DNA from: Oceanicaulis sp. BBD 1991-10
Lineage (GTDB): Bacteria; Pseudomonadota; Alphaproteobacteria; Caulobacterales; Maricaulaceae
Reading direction: 5' to 3'
Length of the DNA stretch: 64,000 nt
NCBI GenBank assembly: GCA_001657295.1
Contig: LYSW01000012.1
Coordinates: forward strand, 2,572 to 66,571
How positions within the stretch are numbered: position 1 is the stretch's first letter; the number at the start of each line of letters is the position of its first letter. Of this stretch, positions 59,868-64,000 are shown piece by piece. The position numbers and the translations under genes are program-made. Under the pieces are notes generated by a model, which was not told where the DNA came from, did not search any database, and worked only from the letters and a program-made list of their open reading frames with translations.

Positions 59868-60620
59868 TCAGGGTTGATTGAGCGCCCAGTCATATGCGTG
59901 TCCGGCGATGTTCGGATTGGATTCGATCGCGGCGGCCAGCTCCGGCTCGGCATAGGTCAGAAGATGCGCGACCACGCCCGCTTCGCTGCCTCCGAAATCG
60001 ACGCGGAACCAGCGATAGATGCGCGATACGACAAGACCGCGCTCGGTCACCGTGACACCGCGCGGATGATTCACATACGCCCGCGCCATGGCGTCTAGCT
60101 CATCGTTAAGCGTCTCGCCGCGCCAGGCCGTCGCCTTGAGATTCGGACAGCCGATGGACGCGCAGTTCACCGCATAGTGCACCAGAGCCGCCTGATAGCG
60201 CGGGCGCATGATGTCATGCTCGATATCGTCCAGCGAAAGCGGCTCGCCCTCCACCGTGACGCGATCGACGCCCCAGGGGCCGATCGACCAGGGCCGCGGC
60301 CGAATCTGGCGGATCGAGCGCTCCGGCGCCGCCTCAACGATCAGGCGCACAGTCACGGCGTTATAGAGATTGGCCCAGAAGGCGAAGGCGTCGTCTTCAT
60401 TCATGGCGGACGGCCGCGCCGCCTCGAGTGCTGCGATATAGCCGTTGAGCGCCGCCACATCCGCCTCGGAGGCCCGCAATGCGTCATAGTCGAAGCGCGC
60501 CACGCCGTCGGGATGATCGCTCAGATGGCGCGCCAGCAAGCCGTCCCAAGGCGTGTGCAGATCCTCCGCCAGCGCGGGCGCAGGCAAAAGCAAAGCGAAA
60601 AGACAAGCGACCAGGCGCAT
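59868..60620 (-). CDS. DUF547 domain exported protein
   Basis: 250 residues with signal peptide LVACLFALLLPAPALA. DUF547 hallmarks: FDYDALRAS, AFWANLYNAVTVRLIV and HYAVNCASIGCPNL. Family is secreted or cytosolic and glutaredoxin-linked in some genomes; function unknown. Lies 37 bases upstream of the mltF gene on the same strand, so they may be cotranscribed. Confidence 0.88.
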   Translation of the reverse strand: MRLVACLFALLLPAPALAEDLHTPWDGLLARHLSDHPDGVARFDYDALRASEADVAALNGYIAALEAARPSAMNEDDAFAFWANLYNAVTVRLIVEAAPERSIRQIRPRPWSIGPWGVDRVTVEGEPLSLDDIEHDIMRPRYQAALVHYAVNCASIGCPNLKATAWRGETLNDELDAMARAYVNHPRGVTVTERGLVVSRIYRWFRVDFGGSEAGVVAHLLTYAEPELAAAIESNPNIAGHAYDWALNQP

Positions 60621-60718
60621 GGGCGATCTCCACTTGTGTGAATTTCAACATGTGTCGCATGGCGTCGGGCGCCAGTGCGGCGCTTGCTCAAATCGCAAAT
60701 CTCGCCAGTTTGTGATCC

Positions 60719-61585
60719 ATGCTTTCATCCGCCCTCCCCGAGCCCGTGCGCGCCACGATTAATCTGTCTGACGGCGAGATGGCGCTTCTCACCTGGCCGA
60801 GGCCCGGCGCGCCGCGCCTGGTTTTCGCGCACGCCAACGGGTTTTGCGCCTCCGCCTACCGCCAGATGCTGGGCGCGCTGGCCGATCGCTTCGACATCGT
60901 CGCGCCGGATCTGCGCGGCCATGGGAGAAGCACGCTGCCGGCCGATCCGCATCACCACCGCAGCTGGAACATATATGCGCGCGATCTTGTCGCCTTGAAC
61001 GCCGCCTTGGATCGCCCGGCCGATCTGGCGGTCGGCCACTCCATGGGCGGCACGTGCTGGGTGCTGGCCGCGGCGTTGATGGAGGCGCCGCCGCCCCTGG
61101 TGTTGATTGATCCGGCCATGCTTCCAGGCATGGGCTATCGCCTGTTCCGCTCGCCGCTGCGCCCGGCGATCGCGCGCCATGTGCCCATCGCCAAACAGGC
61201 CCGGCGGCGCACCAAATACTGGCCGGACCGGGCGGCGGCGCTGGGCCGCTATACCGGCAAGTCGCCCTTTAGCCGGTGGGCGCCGGGCGTGTTGGAGGAT
61301 TATTTGCTGGATGGCCTGACCCGCGCCGGCGACGGCGTGCGCCTGTCCTGTGAACCGGACTGGGAAGCGGCCAATTTTGAAGCCCATGGCCACGACCTGC
61401 CCCGCGCCGGGCGCAAAGTCGCGCCGCTTATCCGGCTGGCGAAGTCCGAGCATGGGTCGGTCGCCATGTATGCGGCCAGCCTCGCCCGCAAGGGCGCGCG
61501 GGTGGAGACGCTTGAAGGATCGGGTCATCTCGCGCCGATGGAAGAGCCGGCGCGGATAGCAGCGTGGATCGCCGACAGCGCCTAG
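60719..61585 (+). CDS. Alpha/beta hydrolase
   Basis: 288-residue cytosolic hydrolase. FAHANGFCASAYRQML is the oxyanion region, APDLRGHGRS, nucleophile elbow VGHSMGGTCWVLA, and His in EGSGHLAPMEEP with Asp/Glu upstream. Typical small esterase/lipase fold. Divergent from the DUF547 gene over 98 bases. The 160 bases downstream carry no gene. Substrate unknown. Confidence 0.87.
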   Translation: MLSSALPEPVRATINLSDGEMALLTWPRPGAPRLVFAHANGFCASAYRQMLGALADRFDIVAPDLRGHGRSTLPADPHHHRSWNIYARDLVALNAALDRPADLAVGHSMGGTCWVLAAALMEAPPPLVLIDPAMLPGMGYRLFRSPLRPAIARHVPIAKQARRRTKYWPDRAAALGRYTGKSPFSRWAPGVLEDYLLDGLTRAGDGVRLSCEPDWEAANFEAHGHDLPRAGRKVAPLIRLAKSEHGSVAMYAASLARKGARVETLEGSGHLAPMEEPARIAAWIADSA

Positions 61586-61745
61586 ATTCTGTCCCCGCCC
61601 AGGCGAACCGTGGGACCACGGACGCGTCGCCGGCGGATCCCGGCGCTCCCGCTGGTCGGCCGGCACGCAGACAGCGGGCCTTAGCGCCCTTTGAGGGCGC
61701 GCCGCCGGCGCGCTAGCCTTCTCGCCAGACACTTTGGAGCCCGCC

Positions 61746-62507
61746 ATGTCCGTCCTGACCGAAACCAATGGTCCGATCCTGACCGTCACCCTCAATCGTC
61801 CCGAACGCCGCAACGCCGTGGATCGCGCGACCGCCGAGGCGCTGGCGGCGGCGTTCCGCGCCTTCAACGCGGATGAGGCCCTGTCGGTCGCCGTCCTGAC
61901 CGGCGCCGGCGGGCAGTTTTGCGCGGGAGCGGATCTGAAGGCCATCGCCGAGGGCGACGCCAATCGCGTGGAGCTGGACGGCGACGGTCCCATGGGCCCG
62001 ACCCGCATGGCGCTCTCCAAACCGGTCATCGCCGCGGTGGAAGGCCACGCCGTCGCCGGCGGGCTGGAATTGGCGCTGTGGTGTGATCTGCGCGTGGCGG
62101 CGAAGAGCGCGATCTTCGGCGTCTATTGCCGCCGCTTCGGGGTGCCGCTGATCGATGGCGGCACAGTGCGCCTGCCGCGCCTGATCGGGATGAGCCGGGC
62201 GATGGACATGATCCTCACCGGCCGGCCCGTCGGCGCGCAGGAGGCGCTGGAGTTCGGCCTCGCCAACCGGACCTGTGCGGACGGCGAAGCGCTCGCGACG
62301 GCTTTGGCGCTCGCCGAGCAGATCGCCGCTTTCCCCCAGACCTGCCTGCGCAATGACCGGCTGAGCGCCTATGGCGCAACGGCGAAAAGCGAATCCGACG
62401 CGCTCGTCGAAGAAACCCGGCGCGGTATCGATACGTTGAAAAGCGGCGAAACCCTGGACGGCGCGGCGCGCTTTTCAGGCGGCGAAGGCCGGGGCGGAGC
62501 GTTTTAG
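61746..62507 (+). CDS. Crotonase/enoyl-CoA hydratase family protein
   Basis: 253 residues from ATG 61746 (MSVLTETNGPILTVTLNRP), with GGAG seven bases upstream; the ORF track adds four codons. Oxyanion-hole motifs GAGGQFCAGADLKAI and GHAVAGGLELALWCDLRVA are present. The residue pair used for hydration reads FGVYCRRFGVPLIDGGT, where the usual second catalytic Glu is replaced, so it may be a hydratase-like protein of altered chemistry. Confidence 0.88.
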   Translation: MSVLTETNGPILTVTLNRPERRNAVDRATAEALAAAFRAFNADEALSVAVLTGAGGQFCAGADLKAIAEGDANRVELDGDGPMGPTRMALSKPVIAAVEGHAVAGGLELALWCDLRVAAKSAIFGVYCRRFGVPLIDGGTVRLPRLIGMSRAMDMILTGRPVGAQEALEFGLANRTCADGEALATALALAEQIAAFPQTCLRNDRLSAYGATAKSESDALVEETRRGIDTLKSGETLDGAARFSGGEGRGGAF

Positions 62508-62571
62508 CGTCGCCCGACCCCACAAATTCCCGTCATCCCCCGGCGAGTTCGGACAGGACGATGCGGGCCTG

Positions 62572-64000
62572 TCATCCCCACCACTTCTCCGGCTTGGCGG
62601 TGAAGCCCGCCGCCTTTTCCAGCGCGCCGGCCACTGTGAACATGGCCGCTTCGTCCAGCGCCGGTGCGATCACCTGAAGACCCAGCGGCAAGCCCTGCTT
62701 GTCGAGCCCCGCCGGCACCGAGATCGCGGGCACGCCGGCGATGTTTGCGGTCACAGTGAAGATGTCGTTGAGATACATCTCGATGGGGTCGGCTTCCGCT
62801 TTTGAACCGATGCCGAAGGCCGCGCTCGGCGTCGTCGGGGTCAGGATGGCGTCGACCGTTTCGAAGGCCTGGTTGAAGTCTTCGAAGATTTTCCGGCGCA
62901 CTTTCAGGGCCTTGACATAGTAGGCGTCATAATACCCGGCGGACAGCACATAGGTGCCGATCAGAACCCGGCGCTGAACTTCCGGGCCGAAGCCGGCGGC
63001 GCGGGTCTTTTCATAGGTGTCGGTGAGATCCTCGCCCTCCACGCGCACGCCGTAGCGCATGCCGTCATAGCGCGCGAGGTTCGAGGAGGCCTCCGCGGGC
63101 GCGATGATGTAATAGGCCGGAAGGGCGTATTTGGTCATCGGCAGGGAGATGTCGACGATCTCCGCGCCGGCGGCTCTGAGCCATTCAGCGCCCTTCGACC
63201 ACAAGGTCTCGATCTCGCCCGGCATGCCGTCCATGCGGTATTCCTTGGGCACGCCGATCTTCATGCCCTTGACCGACTTGCCGACCGCTTCGACCCAGTC
63301 AGGCACCTCGCCGGGATAGGAGGTTGAATCCTTAGGGTCATGGCCGGCCATGACCTGCATCAACAGCGCCGTATCCTTCACCGTTTTGCCGAACGGTCCG
63401 GGATGGTCCAGCGAAGAGGCGAAGGCCACAACGCCCCAGCGCGAGCAGCGGCCATAGGTGGGCTTGGCGCCGACCAGGCCGGTGAAAGCCGCCGGCTGGC
63501 GGATCGATCCACCGGTGTCGGTGCCGGTCGCGCCATAGCTGATCCCCGCCGCCAGCGCCGAGGCGGACCCGCCGGACGAGCCGCCCGGCACCAGCTTCTC
63601 GGTGGAGCCGTTGGCGCGCCAGGGATTGACCACGGGTCCGGTCGCGGCGGTCTCGTTGGACGAGCCCATGGCGAACTCGTCCATGCTGGTCTTGGCGAAG
63701 AAGACCGCGCCTTGATTCCACAAATTGCCGCTGACGGTGGATTCATAGGCCGGCTTGAAGCCTTTCAGGATGTTGGAGGAGGCGGTGGTCTCCACGCCTT
63801 CCACCGCAAACAAATCCTTCATGGCGACCGGCGCGCCGTCCAGAATGAGCGCTTCGCCCTTGGCCCGGCGCGCGTCGGAGGAGCTCGCCATCTCGCGGGC
63901 GCGATCTCCGTCGATCACCGTGAAGCAGTTGAGATGATCCTGCGCCGCTTCGGCGGCCGCGACGGTGGCGTCGGCCAGTTCGACGGCGGAAAACTCTTTC
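62572..64000 (-). CDS. gatA: Aspartyl/glutamyl-tRNA amidotransferase subunit A, N-terminus cut
   Basis: Amidase of the GatCAB complex, which converts Glu-tRNA(Gln) and Asp-tRNA(Asn) to the correct aminoacyl-tRNAs. The Lys-Ser-Ser triad is visible: MKDLF Lys, [10 protein letters not shown] Ser pair and [15 protein letters not shown] loop. The ORF track begins at 63918, but the frame stays open to the window edge ([20 protein letters not shown]), so the real start is beyond 64000. The C-terminal [22 protein letters not shown] is typical of GatA. gatC would be expected just outside. Confidence 0.93.
   Translation of the reverse strand, partial: KEFSAVELADATVAAAEAAQDHLNCFTVIDGDRAREMASSSDARRAKGEALILDGAPVAMKDLFAVEGVETTASSNILKGFKPAYESTVSGNLWNQGAVFFAKTSMDEFAMGSSNETAATGPVVNPWRANGSTEKLVPGGSSGGSASALAAGISYGATGTDTGGSIRQPAAFTGLVGAKPTYGRCSRWGVVAFASSLDHPGPFGKTVKDTALLMQVMAGHDPKDSTSYPGEVPDWVEAVGKSVKGMKIGVPKEYRMDGMPGEIETLWSKGAEWLRAAGAEIVDISLPMTKYALPAYYIIAPAEASSNLARYDGMRYGVRVEGEDLTDTYEKTRAAGFGPEVQRRVLIGTYVLSAGYYDAYYVKALKVRRKIFEDFNQAFETVDAILTPTTPSAAFGIGSKAEADPIEMYLNDIFTVTANIAGVPAISVPAGLDKQGLPLGLQVIAPALDEAAMFTVAGALEKAAGFTAKPEKWWG

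Overview
The window is GC-rich, densely coding chromosomal DNA from an alphaproteobacterium. Gene content and order suggest a stalked or marine lineage near Maricaulales/Hyphomonadaceae; this is inferred from families and synteny, not measured. Pointers are an NDUFS4-type complex I subunit, a COQ10/RatA-like gene next to lipA, glpX coupled to recJ, class I PHA synthase, a ChrR-type cupin beside an FeS photolyase, and a holdfast-like polysaccharide locus. There are four tRNA genes (Arg-TCT, Pro-TGG, Glu-TTC, Ser-GCT). I see no rRNA, CRISPR array, IS element, transposase, integrase or prophage.

Region 1 (1-5.6 kb) looks like a light/oxidative-stress and membrane-lipid module: DUF1365 tail, CFA-synthase-like methyltransferase, SnoaL-like protein, then on the minus strand a ChrR-like cupin, DUF6134 protein, FeS photolyase and SDR in one coupled operon. 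A TGATCC...TATAAG promoter lies so close to the ChrR-like ATG that the mRNA may be leaderless. Region 2 (5.7-17 kb) has cysK, an orphan amino-acid-binding protein, metC-like lyase, a MacA/ATPase/two-permease ABC operon with a palindromic operator, three tRNAs, ppa, and a MarR regulator divergent from a CPBP protease over a perfect palindrome. Region 3 (17-30 kb) is core metabolism: recJ, glpX, phaC, lipA and lpdA. Between lipA and lpdA sit three exported bactofilin-like beta-repeat proteins preceded by an array of TATCGA-N3-TCGATA sites.

Region 4 (30-40 kb) is a surface-glycan locus: GT39, GT2, a Tat-exported GH5-like protein, a FemAB/GNAT acyltransferase, flippase, two GT2s and a NodB deacetylase. 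The set resembles holdfast genes hfsF/G/H/K. Region 5 (40-52 kb) mixes sulfur-related enzymes (rhodanese, persulfide-dioxygenase-like MBL), an SDR, an outer-membrane barrel candidate, mrp, tRNA-Ser, an XRE-2TM protein, a GT2-GtrA fusion coupled to GT39, and an RNA methyltransferase. Region 6 (52-64 kb) has a hydrolase with a membrane tail, a convergent sbtA/sbtB pair, a TonB receptor, MltF-like transglycosylase, DUF547 protein, a crotonase and gatA, which is cut by the window end.

Three genes carry clear frame breaks where the expected family sequence resumes in another frame: the CFA-synthase-like gene, a DUF192 gene and a GT2 gene. All lie in GC-rich runs, so sequencing or assembly error must be excluded before calling them pseudogenes or fusions.
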